Shown here piece after piece: positions 1 to 9,097 of a stretch of DNA of 12,050 nt. A model generated the notes under the pieces. It ran no database searches and had not been told where the DNA came from. It saw only the letters and a list, made by a program, of their open reading frames with translations. The DNA is from Isohypsibius dastychi (lineage: Eukaryota; Tardigrada; Eutardigrada; Parachela; Isohypsibiidae). Numbering within the stretch: the stretch's first letter is position 1; each line of letters opens with the position of its first letter. The stretch covers positions 1-12,050 of the forward strand of contig JAQIWT010001182.1 in NCBI GenBank assembly GCA_034696485.1, given 5' to 3'. The position numbers and the translations under genes are program-made.

Positions 1-460
1 TATGATCCGGTGAAATGTCGGAAAATCATGGCTAAACGCTCGATCAATCCTGACCATCCTTGTTATGCATGGATCGCATCTCAGTTGGAAGGACAGAAGA
101 AAATCTCCGCGGAATAAATTTTATACTTTTAGTGCACTCGTATCTCATTGTTCGAAGAGAAATAACTGACCAAAATACAATCGATGCTCTTTTGTTGATT
201 TTCTGTAAATCTCTCTCGTACGCTGGTATGGTTTTTATCGTGGTCATTTGTTTTATCGGGAATACTGTTTTATCTTCGGGTAAATTACGCTTTTATTCGA
301 AAATTTTGATTATCTGAAGACCGTAAGTACAAAACTGTATCGTACCAAAACCTCACTGGTGTTCTGGGAATTTCAGACAAGGATCCAGTTCGCAGAGAAA
401 TTGCTAACTGGCACATTACGTGGACTGCAAATACCGCAGTAGATGTTTCGGTTTCCGCTC
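1..460. other. Downstream flank of gene B, no gene supported
   Basis: This stretch lies beyond the stop codon of the minus-strand gene B and should contain its 3' untranslated region. I searched the minus strand for a first exon of a third tandem copy (a short signal-peptide exon followed by GTGGCC) and found none. The largest minus-strand open frame (44-247) has no signal peptide and none of the conserved motifs of the neighbouring family. Confidence 0.5.
292..297 (-). terminator. Candidate polyadenylation signal AATAAA for gene B
   Basis: On the minus strand the hexamer AATAAA occurs about 165 nt downstream of the gene B stop codon at 461-463. It is the first canonical signal after that stop. 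The cleavage site itself cannot be seen. Confidence 0.45.
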
Positions 461-2415
461 TTATTTAGGAGGTGGGCAGTTGTTTAGGCTGGTCATTCTA
501 AATATGCGATATTTGAAGAATAACCTGCAAAAAAATACCAGTCGCATATAGACAAAAGACTGAAAAGAGAAAGTTTTTAATAAGAATCAACGAAGATAAA
601 CCAGTCAGCTCGTATTAATTAGGACTCTCTTGTCCGATACTTATACAGACATCAAAAAATACGTAAATCAGTCCAAGAAACTTTAATTCCTGGAACAAGC
701 GAAGTAATCTACAATGGCAAGTATAGACGAGCGAGTACTGCTCTCATTCGAAAAGGGATAGGCGCTGATTCGGCACCATTCTTTACTTTTCAATTTAAAG
801 AAATTGTTCCTTATGATTCATTTTTTAAAGAGGCACTTGACTTACTGCATGAGTGGATTAGAATACATGGCATCACAGGTCATCTCCCTTGTGAAGGGTG
901 TCAACGCATCTGTCGTCATATTTTTGGGCTTGGTGAATATGCAGTTGAAGTTGTTGATGCTGAAAACAAAAACCATACAACTGAAAAAAGCAGCCTTTGT
1001 TCGATACACATTGGATTCAATTCACTATTATGGAATGGTAATATAACATCATATTTCCCATTTACCAAAACAATCTCTGATCGAAAATATCCAAAATGCA
1101 AAGTCAAACAACTTTGCGGTAGAAAAATCAAAACAATATCTCAGGTACGAAATGACAATCCTCGTGTATCTTATTGTTTGTAACTCAAGCCGAAGCATTT
1201 CTATGATACCGAAACTATCCTCGGACTTACAAATCATCACTGCCCCGCATAAACCCATCGGCATCCATCATGTTGACTCTCAGATTCCCAGCCTGAAAAA
1301 CAATATAATACGTCAAAAATTATGGCGACGAAATGCCAACGAAATTTCATCTCAAAAAAGCCAGCTCGGATAAATCTTCACTGATCACAAGGGTGGGGCC
1401 ATTCATCACAGCTTAAGAAATCCGATATCGCAAACAAAGATTCGTTGAAAAACTGGAAACAGTAGTAGTTTTAGAAACAGCAACAATTACGTATCCAGTT
1501 ATCATCATCGTCGATGTTTGGTCATTCATAAGATTTATAAAGTTTGATTTAACGACGACTCAAAAAATCTGACAAGTAAAAAAATCCCAACAAATCAACC
1601 TCACGCTCAACGGACCAAGTTCCCTCAACAATAAGATGATCAGAAAAATAACGGCACTTACAGTGAATTTGTCTGCATCGCATATCGTCATCGTGAATTT
1701 CTTATTGAAAGTCGGCGAGCTATTTTCTCCATCGTACCAAAAGTGGTCAGAGCCGCGAATATCACGTTGTCCAGGCCATTCATCATATGGTTTCTCACTA
1801 CAAATAAACAACAAACGTTAATTTCGGAGAACACACGTGAGCTCCACATTAAGCAACACGGCTAAAACCAAAACCAATATTTAGATGACCGATCAAATCA
1901 TTACGTGATTAAATATGTGTTCTGAAAAGTATCGTTTTTAAAGAAAACAGATCGTAGCTCTGTGTTCAATTCAGAGCAACAATCGAACTAAATTTTACAG
2001 ATTAAACCAAAGCAGAGTGCATATATTCAACCAATAGAAACTTTTCTTTACGATTATTTTGTAAAATAGTGTTTCCTCGAATTCATTCAACTCACGAGTC
2101 GATGTAAGCAAATGCGTTTATATCGCATCCCCACGCGTTGAAATCACATTTTTTCCCATTAAATGTAACACCATGTGGATTGCTAAACCGTAGCAGCAAC
2201 ACTTCAATCTGAACTGGCAGCGAAGAAATATCCTGAACTTTTGCGGCGGATTCCTCCCGAAAATTAGCGTTCGAGGTAAAAGGTATCAGTTGCGGATTAA
2301 CGACACTTGAAATTCCTGTCAAGGCCACCTTTAAAATAAACAACCTACATCAGGTTTAAGGTATGAATTGAGCTGGAATATCACGGCTTACCACGACAAG
2401 CATAAAGGCAGACAT
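461..2415 (-). CDS. Secreted six-cysteine C2-like protein, paralogue B (six exons)
   Basis: Exons, 5' to 3' on the minus strand: 2415-2392, 2328-2096, 1797-1662, 1292-1231, 959-846 and 524-461. They total 633 nt and encode 210 residues plus TAA. All five introns have GT donors (GTAAGC, GTGAGT, GTAAGT three times) and AG acceptors, and their phases 0,2,0,2,2 match gene A exactly. The first two exons form a hydrophobic signal peptide starting MSAFMLVVVALTGIS. Conserved blocks follow: RFSNPHG, NGKKCDFNAWGCDINAF, KPYDEWPGQRDIRG, GENSSPTFN and MDADGFMRGSDDF, ending in NCPPPK. Six cysteines (about residues 69, 76, 125, 158, 180, 206) are shared with gene A, suggesting three disulfides in an extracellular protein. 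N-glycosylation sequons NSS and NMT are visible. The Asp pattern DxD...DD resembles calcium loops of C2 folds, possibly the C2-like module of nematode EGF/DSL-type proteins; this is inference. No EGF repeat, transmembrane segment or GPI signal is evident. The function is unknown. Confidence 0.82.
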
Positions 2416-3119
2416 TGTCAGTTTCCAAGCGATCCAACGAGATTTAAAACAAAAGAATATGAGCGAATTAAATCTTGTAGGTTTGGAAAAGGCCAGATAT
2501 GTAAGTCAAAAAATTCTCACTCAGAATTCACATGCACACTTGAGTCGAAAAGGGTGTGAAGCATACGATGATTCATGGACTTGTTTTCTGCAGATCAGCT
2601 TACAAAAGAACGAGTGGTTGCACAATTTCTTAACCAAACAAAAACAGAGTTCAATAAATGAGCAAATTACAGTTCAACCCAGCAGCTCTTGCAGAACAGA
2701 AAAATAAGCAGCAAAATTACAGCAGAAAGTGTAATTCGTATTATCTGTTACTTGGTTGGAAATAAAATCGGACAGAACAATAATGAAACAGATTACGGGG
2801 TCTGTCTGGAATCGTGTAAAAATAAGAGATTCGTTAGTTACAAATACAGAAATCAAGCCGGAAAAAAAAGTTTTTTTACTGAATCGTTTTCATAGTCAAT
2901 AATCCGAAAATCGATTTCATCAATCTATACAGAAAAGCAAACTTGATTCGATCCCACATTACAGTTTTTTCGACGCCACACAAAAATTTGGCAAAATAAA
3001 CCGTACATTGCAGCGATAATTTGTATATACTGTGCACATTTAATTTACAGAGAAATGGGGATGAACATCCGAGATTCGATCAGCAGAGCGAGCTTTAATT
3101 CCGGTAGAAATGTCCCAAA
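2416..3119. other. Spacer between tandem genes A and B
   Basis: This holds the 3' untranslated region of gene A and the upstream region of gene B, both on the minus strand. No clear splice acceptor lies immediately before the gene B start at 2415. Plus-strand open frames at 2459-2707 and 2689-2895 lack recognisable motifs or splice support, and I do not regard them as genes. The stretch is AT-rich with no obvious repeat. Confidence 0.5.
3039..3044 (-). terminator. Candidate polyadenylation signal ATTAAA for gene A
   Basis: The common variant signal ATTAAA is found on the minus strand about 75 nt after the gene A stop at 3120-3122. No AATAAA is closer. It is a weak single-motif call. Confidence 0.3.
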
Positions 3120-4873
3120 TTATTTTGGGCAGTTGGTGGGTCCAGTCAGGCGATACATTCGATACTGATAGAAAAGTCTGCAAAGAAAAAGCAACCCTGT
3201 AAACCGAGGATTGCAGGTTGATCAACACGCGTAAACAAAACAGGTTATCGCAAAATAAAAGCTAAATCGTCTGAACCTAATTCGTACTGTAATGACAACA
3301 AGTAAGCACAAATTGCGGGACGGCGAAATTCGAACCGAATAAATCCAAAGATTTATCATGTAACGTTTTCTTACAAACAAATTCGCGCTTACAAAAGTTG
3401 CAATACAACGTACAGTATACACATACAAAATGTACCGTATTGACCGGAACTACTACTTCTTTTATTCATTTGAAACCGAGCACTACTGTAAGTCTTTGAG
3501 AATTCGTTTTGAAATCGTTGAAGAATTCGTCAAGAACAGAATATCTCTTGATGCTTTCAACCGAGCACATATTGTACCCGAAAATCTGCGCATCAATGGA
3601 ATCACTCACCCCATAAGTGGATTAGCATAAACGGCATCGCATGCCATCTCCTTCGATAAGGGTGTATTCGGATCCACAGAGATGAATTTGGGCTTGGCCA
3701 GAATACAATTAAAATCGTTGATGCTACGCAAAACAAAACACGTTAGATTAGATACGATGAAATATCAATTGCGAAAGTCGAAACCAGTTTTAATTCCAAA
3801 CGAAACTGCACGCAATTTATAGAGCATAAAAACAATTCACTTCTAATATTAACTTTAAAATTAAAAAAATCAAATCGACGTTCACGAATTTCTTCCAAAA
3901 GAGTTCCATTTCCGACAAGCAAAGATTTCAGTTCTGGAAGTGACCGGCTTACTTCCACTTACAAGTCATCTCCACCACGCATAAATCCATCAACATCCAT
4001 CATATGAACTCGCAGGTTCCCCGCCTGAAATAAAACAAACAGATGACACCACGAGACTGAAGTCGACTGACCGATTACTGGGCACTAAGTGTTTCCAAAT
4101 CATATCAGACAAAAACTCAGTGACATTACCGATTTGCAACAACTTTTTCGTAAACTTTCCATCAAGGTATTCAGGGAACATCACTTCACATTCTCGTTAA
4201 ACCGGAAATTGTTGTTACCGTGAAAGCCTTCGGATCGCAAACAGTAATGGTGAACTTCCGGTTAAATGTTGGAGAGCTGTTTTCTCCTTGATACCAAAAA
4301 TGATCCGAACCTCCACGAATATCGCGCTGCCCTGGCCATTCGTCGTACGGCTTCACACTGAAACAAAAAAAACGGTCAAAGAATTGTTACAATGCACCGG
4401 ATGTAAATCCAGATGATTTTTTTCCACTCTTTTCAAATCAATGCACCGGCAATTAAATCAAGGTCGTTCTCTTTCATATCCTTTCATTAAAAATCCAGTT
4501 TCCCTGATCACTTTTTCGAGCTGCAAAATAATAAAAAAAGCTTACATGTCGATGTATCCAAATGCATTGATATCACATCCCCATGCGAAAAAATCGCATT
4601 TCTTTCCGTTATAAACAATGCCGTGTGGATTCTGGAATCGCAGGAGCAGAACTTCAACCATAATTGGTAGCGTTGCATTATCGCGGATTGTAGCACCAGA
4701 ATCTTCCCGGAAGTTCATGTTCGCATTAAATGGAAATAGCTGAGAATTAACGACACCTGAAATCGCCGTCAAGGCCACCTATGGCAAACAAACAGCTAGC
4801 ATTAAACACAAGGTACAAGGTTTAGTTCATATGAAACCTCACGACTTACCGCGATAAAAACAACGCCAAGCAT
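3120..4873 (-). CDS. Secreted six-cysteine C2-like protein, paralogue A (six exons)
   Basis: Exons, 5' to 3' on the minus strand: 4873-4850, 4778-4546, 4357-4219, 4024-3963, 3723-3610 and 3177-3120. They total 630 nt and encode 209 residues plus TAA. Intron positions and phases are identical to gene B, and four of the six exons have the same length in both copies. The start is ATG at 4873; the 8-codon first exon (MLGVVFIA) joins VALTAISG to make a signal peptide, so the mature protein should begin near residue 20. Landmarks are RFQNPHG (55-61), NGKKCDFFAWGCDINAF (65-81), KPYDEWPGQRDIRGG (88-102), GENSSPTFN (110-118), VCDPKAFT then AGNLRV (125-138), MDVDGFMRGGDDF (141-153) and the tail TNCPK. 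Cysteines are at 69, 76, 126, 159, 181 and 207. Possible N-glycans are at NAT (42) and NSS (112). The Asp-rich loop suggests a C2-like calcium-binding fold, compatible with the MNNL/C2 module of Notch-ligand-like nematode proteins, but this family assignment is tentative. The gene is divergent from the CDP-alcohol phosphotransferase gene. Confidence 0.85.
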
Positions 4874-5428
4874 GGTTGTTTCCCCACGAGCGAAGGAAGA
4901 CAAAAAGGAATCCCGTTTCCAGAAAATGGATGTGGGAATCTGTCAAGTTGCACGGACAGCAAAGCAAAACACAAAGAGCGCGCAGTGGGTCAGTCAGTCA
5001 GCTGTTAAGATATGATTCATAAGCACAAACTGTGACAGATTTGGAGAACACAGAGCGGTAATCTTTTTGAGCCGATAGAAAACGGAAATTGAAAGTGTGC
5101 GTAAATGTTTCCGTTCGATTTACCAGAAGCTCCGCCTGGTGAGGGCCAACGGTGGGAAGACAGTATTTCTCGGTTGGCCCTGTAATGTTGTGGTTTTGTA
5201 AAGTAGAACTAGAACCAGAACCAGATTCATGTTTCCGGTTTTATTGGGCTGCTTTTACCTTATGGTCTTCACTTGGCTGTTTATCGCAACTGATCGTTTC
5301 GTTGAATATTCATGTGTTGGAACTTGGAAATGGATGCTATCTAAGCCGAGCAACAACTTCAGCGTCTGTGAGTGTGCACGCTTTTGATGAGAAAGAACGA
5401 ATCGGTTATGTTCTGGATTCTGATGCAG
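4874..5428. promoter_or_regulatory. Divergent intergenic region between gene A and the phosphotransferase gene
   Basis: The starts of the two divergent genes are 559 nt apart, so this interval should contain both promoters and 5' untranslated regions. On the minus strand a plausible acceptor (CTTGACAG) lies about 85 nt upstream of the gene A start, which could be a trans-splice or 5'-UTR splice site. Around 4988-5004 there is a short GTCAGTCAGTCAG repeat followed by CAGCTG, an E-box-type hexamer. No TATA box is convincing. A possible coding 5' exon for the plus-strand gene (5105-5181) also lies here. Confidence 0.45.
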
Positions 5429-5432
5429 GAAA
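5416..5432 (+). promoter_or_regulatory. Splice acceptor just before the phosphotransferase start
   Basis: The sequence GATTCTGATGCAG is followed by GAAA and then ATG at 5433. An acceptor four bases upstream of a start codon is the arrangement typical of nematode spliced-leader trans-splicing. An ordinary 5'-UTR or coding intron ending here cannot be excluded. Confidence 0.45.
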
Positions 5433-6758
5433 ATGCATGCGACGGAAACTCGAGCTCTGGAAATACTGTTTTATGTTCCAAACTTAATTGGTTATGCGAG
5501 GATTGCATTGCTAGTTGCCGCCGGTAGTTTCTCCGGTTATTCGGAAATATTGTTCCTCATCTTTTATGGTTTATCTGCCATTCTTGATGGTATGTAATAT
5601 GTATGTATGTCGTTGTCACAAAATCACCTTTTTCTGATGAGGCTCCTTTGAAACCTGTATTTTTTTGTCAGATTCAGTTTTTTTCTTTGCTCTTATGGTT
5701 AAATTATGCGTGCGATGGTATTAGCTTTTCTGCTTTCGTGATCAAATTCGATCCTTTTGAAGTGATTCCGTTTTTATTACCTAGTTTGCGGTTATGCATT
5801 TTGTGGTTGACGAAATGTTCATTCTTCAGGCTTCGATGGATATGCAGCACGTCGTCTCAAACAGACTTCCGCATTTGGCGCGTGGGTAAATGCTCTGTTG
5901 TTAATAACGTATTTTTATTCTGATAAAACCAGGTGGGAATTCACAGCTGAAAGTACGTTATACTTCAATTTTCATTTTTCTGAAACCATGTTTTGTTCCA
6001 GCTTGATGTAGTTGTGGATAATTTTGGACGTTCGATGTGTTGGAACAGAATTAATTCGGTTCGTGCATTTAGGTCGATGGCTCCTTGCTCTGTTGTAAAT
6101 CTTATCAGTTCTCTATTACTTTAGTGGACTTGGATAATAGCATCTTGGGAATGGTTTGTTTTTGTCTGCACACATCGGCTGGGCCCGGCATGGAAATCTG
6201 GAGACGGGCTCAAAATGCCCAACTACGTTGAATCGACAATGAAGAAAGGTTAGCTAGTTAATTCATTACTCGAAAGCAGGAACATTTTTGAAAAGGAAAG
6301 GAATATTCATATATTGTTGAAAAGGAATATATATAAACACATGCCTGTTGTATGTATAGAAACGTTTGAGAATGAGCATAAATTTCGCAGCCTTGAAGGT
6401 CAACTACAAGTTTGGTGGGTTTTTTTTGCAGGTTTCAAGTCACCGCTTGGGATCTGGGCGATTTCCGGTCTCCACGTTCTTCCCATTTGGCTCCTTGCTC
6501 AAAGAATACCACTTGTGACATCCACGGTTTTATCTGGAATGGTTTCCTGTGTGCTGATATCCGGTAGACTTTGGTGCTTTCTAGTCGAGGTAACAATACT
6601 GTCGCCGCGAAGGTTTTCCATTTTAATGTGTAAATACAGTTCGATGCAGTTTTTAGCTATTTGTTTTGTTCTAGGTTTGGTTTGTATTGCAACACATCAA
6701 AGATATCCTGCATTACGACATGCCGGCTGCTGAACCTAGCGAAACCCAAAGCAACTGA
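5433..6758 (+). CDS. CDP-alcohol phosphotransferase, phosphatidylinositol synthase-like (six exons)
   Basis: Exons 5433-5589, 5830-5885, 6002-6058, 6125-6248, 6432-6589 and 6675-6758 give 636 nt and 211 residues, close to the usual length of animal phosphatidylinositol synthase. The N-terminal YVPNLIGYARIALL (14-27) closely matches the start of that enzyme family. The full family signature is assembled across exons 1-3: D55-G56-Y-A-A59-R60, eight residues, G69, three, D73, three, D77. These residues bind the CDP-alcohol and catalytic metal ions in the family. Several membrane segments follow, including SWEWFVFVCTH and GIWAISGLHVLPIWLL. In known members the enzyme makes phosphatidylinositol from CDP-diacylglycerol and inositol in the endoplasmic reticulum. 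The part after the active site (VVVDNFGRSM onward) differs from canonical animal PI synthase, so the substrate is uncertain and this may be a divergent paralogue. The exon 3 donor is uncertain: 6058 gives the tighter fit, while 6094 (GTAAAT) would add 12 residues in frame. Confidence 0.85.
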
Positions 6759-6888
6759 GTACTTTGGGCTAAATTTGTTTCAAATTACGGTAGGTCAGTG
6801 AGGTTTTTGATTATAGCTGTGATGATACAAATAATTTGTTTTTATGTTTTATTCTCCCCGATTCTATTTGATGCAGTACTGTGAAATA

Positions 6889-6894
6889 ATTAAA
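6889..6894 (+). terminator. Candidate polyadenylation signal ATTAAA for the phosphotransferase gene
   Basis: ATTAAA lies about 130 nt after the TGA at 6756-6758. No AATAAA was seen closer to the stop. It is a weak call based on a single hexamer. Confidence 0.3.
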
Positions 6895-7153
6895 TTACCG
6901 GCAAAGTCAGCTGACCTCAGAACGGCTGATATTCATTTTCTGTAGTCAGGGGTTATTTCTGCTGCATGGAAAAAAACTCAAAAGAATTTTTCACTACAAA
7001 AATGTAGAAGCTCACCAGACTGCGATATTTTCGATCCCGTTGTAGATAGAACGGTTTACAAAAACATCACTCGTGACTCGTGAGAAATTTTGGGAATTTT
7101 TTCGGAGAAATTCTCTCATGCTCACCTCGGTTTGGCTGTGGCAGGCAGGCATA

Positions 7154-7165
7154 CCCCCCCCCCCC
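7154..7165. repeat. Poly-C homopolymer run
   Basis: Twelve consecutive C residues lie in otherwise AT-rich sequence. Such runs are length-unstable and prone to sequencing error, so the exact count is unreliable. Confidence 0.9.
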
Positions 7166-7468
7166 AACCTTTTGAACTTATTTACATTTTTAGCGTATAC
7201 ATTTTTTCCGACAAAAAATAATCTTTGGGTTCTCCGAATATTTATGGTCACATTTTTAGGTCGAAAAAAATTTGGCCCTTGGTGTCAAAATCTCGAGAAT
7301 TGATGTTGTTGACTGAGTATCCAGTTCTTCTTCATCAGATCCGTCAAGTCAGTTCGAGGTCGTTTGCCGCACACAAGAGCGTGTCTCCAAAAATCAAAAT
7401 GAAGAGAGCAAAAAACCCGTCCGAAAGGGAAATCAATCAATATGAGGCATTTGCGGCTTGCACGTAAA

Positions 7469-7486
7469 CTAGTCCCTTGGGACTAG
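7469..7486. repeat. Near-perfect palindrome CTAGTCCC-TT-GGGACTAG
   Basis: Two perfect 8-nt inverted arms are separated by two bases. The loop is too short for a comfortable RNA hairpin, so a dimeric protein-binding site or chance are the simpler explanations. It lies in the gene-poor stretch with no adjacent gene start. Confidence 0.6.
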
Positions 7487-9071
7487 AATACTAGATCACC
7501 ATCGCGACAATCTCCAGTGGTAATTATCCCGAAACAGGCTGTTCCCGGAAAAAATGAAAGTATAATCACTTTCTGGAAATCCAGTTTTTTACGTCTGAAT
7601 AAACACAGCACTGAAAAGCAGAGAGACGGAAATGGAAAAGAGGATGATGGCCTGGAGAGTACATGTCATTATCCACTTGAGAGCCCCGAATTACAACAAC
7701 GCCCCCAAACCATGTCGAGTGACCTTTCAATTCGGAATATTTCATCACCTGCTTTTTGCCAGTCTATTCAACAAATGTTTCTCTTTTAATGACCCAAATC
7801 GATTTTTGTTTATTTGGATTTCCCGGCGGAAGAGGATGAAAATGGGAAGAGAAGAGGGCGTGTCTTGTATCGATTGTATGTTGTAATGACTTGCAGGCAC
7901 TCTCCAGTTCTTATAAAGTTGCATGCTGATATTGTTGACAGAGTGAATCTCAATTCCCAATTCAGGCGTATTATTCCGGCTGGATGAGATGTGAAAAGGG
8001 GAAGAAACGAACGTGCGCCTGAATAGAAAGTGTTTACTTGTACAGGAATGTGCGTGACCAGCTGTTAACCTGGACTCGCCACTTTCTACATTCTTCCAAC
8101 TGGGCATTTCTTGTGGAATTGTGGTGAAGAGTTGGACGCAAACTGGCAATCGCTCATGAGCCGCACTTGATCCCAATTGGCCATTTCACTGTTATCCCCG
8201 CTGAAACCGCAGTTGAGTCGGATTAAAATTCATTCGCCCAGTGTCGAAACAAGCATCCTCCGAAATTCGGTACGTAAAATGAATTCTTCGTAAGAGTGTG
8301 TTTTTTCTATCGATTTTTCAACTTTGACTTTAAATTAGGTTGATGACTTTATACGCCTTTAAAATGAAGGGAAATGGTGGTAATGATTTGACGAGGGGAA
8401 AGTTTGGGCTTGAGTGGTTGGCTTCCATTTCCGGTCAGGTCGTTAGGATTGATTGATTTCAGGAATGTGAGGACGAAAGTAGTAAATTGTCATATTGTTG
8501 ACCAGAGCATTAAGTTCAGTCCAAGACCGGAAGCCAAGATTCAATTCCATTTCCATCTCCCCTTTCCCTCTTCCAACTCTTTTCATCCCCAAATGGCCTA
8601 AAGAGCTCCTTTCCATGGCTTGATTTGATTTAATCAGAAATCCATGTCATTTTTACTCAAATTTGAACGCTTGAAAGGAGCAGTTTATCCCATCGATTTC
8701 CGTTATATGCCCCAGTCCCACTTTTCGGCGTTTCTCAAGAAAGGTTATGAAAACATTTTAATGAAAAGTGAACTGTGAGAAACTAATTGGATCTGATGCG
8801 ACCTCAATTCTGTTCATCAATGATACTTTACGGGGGAACTGATTAAGGCCTACAGTGGATAATAATGGTCAGTGGCTCGGGTATTAAGGGTGACTTAACG
8901 GTGACGCGTTGGGGCCTGATCAAACTGCGCCTCATTCCCAACATGCAAATCATCCAATTAGTCCCTTACCAAAACTCTAATCTCATCCCTTTCCCTTCAG
9001 TCAGTCAAGCGGCAATAAGCTGCTTCTTTAGCAAATTGAAACTGCAAACCATTGATTATGTCTGCTTCCAG

Positions 9072-9097
9072 CATCCTCGCTAATCAATCATCCACGG
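9072..9097 (+). promoter_or_regulatory. Candidate 5' exon start upstream of the SR-rich gene
   Basis: TGCTTCCAG ends at 9071, giving a plausible acceptor 26 nt before the ATG at 9098. The frame of the ATG stays open back to this acceptor, so either a short 5' leader or an additional upstream coding exon is possible. Quality of the pyrimidine tract is moderate. Confidence 0.3.

Larger units (their letters stand above)
6759..9097. other. Gene-poor intergenic stretch, no supported gene
   Basis: About 2.3 kb follow the phosphotransferase stop. Short open frames occur on both strands; the largest is minus strand 8176-7745 (143 codons). None shows a recognisable domain, signal peptide, conserved motif or convincing splice-joined partner. 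The region contains a 12-nt poly-C run, a short perfect palindrome and a candidate splice acceptor just before the next gene. It may include an unrecognised non-coding transcript or regulatory sequence, but I see no direct sign of one. Confidence 0.5.

Noticed and set aside
804-1046. Plus-strand ATG-initiated frame of 80 codons
   Set aside because: It lies opposite gene B exon 5 and an intron; the minus strand shows conserved splice sites and third-position divergence against gene A.
3040-3228. Longer minus-strand frame through the last exon of gene A
   Set aside because: The acceptor phase required by exon 5 selects another frame, LFYQYRMYRLTGPTNCPK, which aligns with the last exon of gene B (LFFKYRIFRMTSLNNCPPPK).
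3222-3428. Cysteine-rich minus-strand reading within the last intron of gene A, considered as an EGF repeat
   Set aside because: Cysteine spacing does not fit an EGF pattern and gene B has no equivalent in its last intron.
3990-4184. Minus-strand frame reading MMFPEYLDGKF, considered as an extra exon of gene A
   Set aside because: Gene B has no counterpart in its intron 3, and direct joining of exons 3 and 4 keeps frame and gives a continuous conserved protein.
5152-5487. Plus-strand 111-codon frame
   Set aside because: It overlaps phosphotransferase exon 1 in a different frame, and its end lies inside the strongly conserved VPNLIGYAR coding sequence. It has no domain of its own.
7745-8176. 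Minus-strand 143-codon frame
   Set aside because: It is the longest frame in the gene-poor stretch, but it has no domain, signal peptide, repeat or splice-linked partner; chance is adequate.
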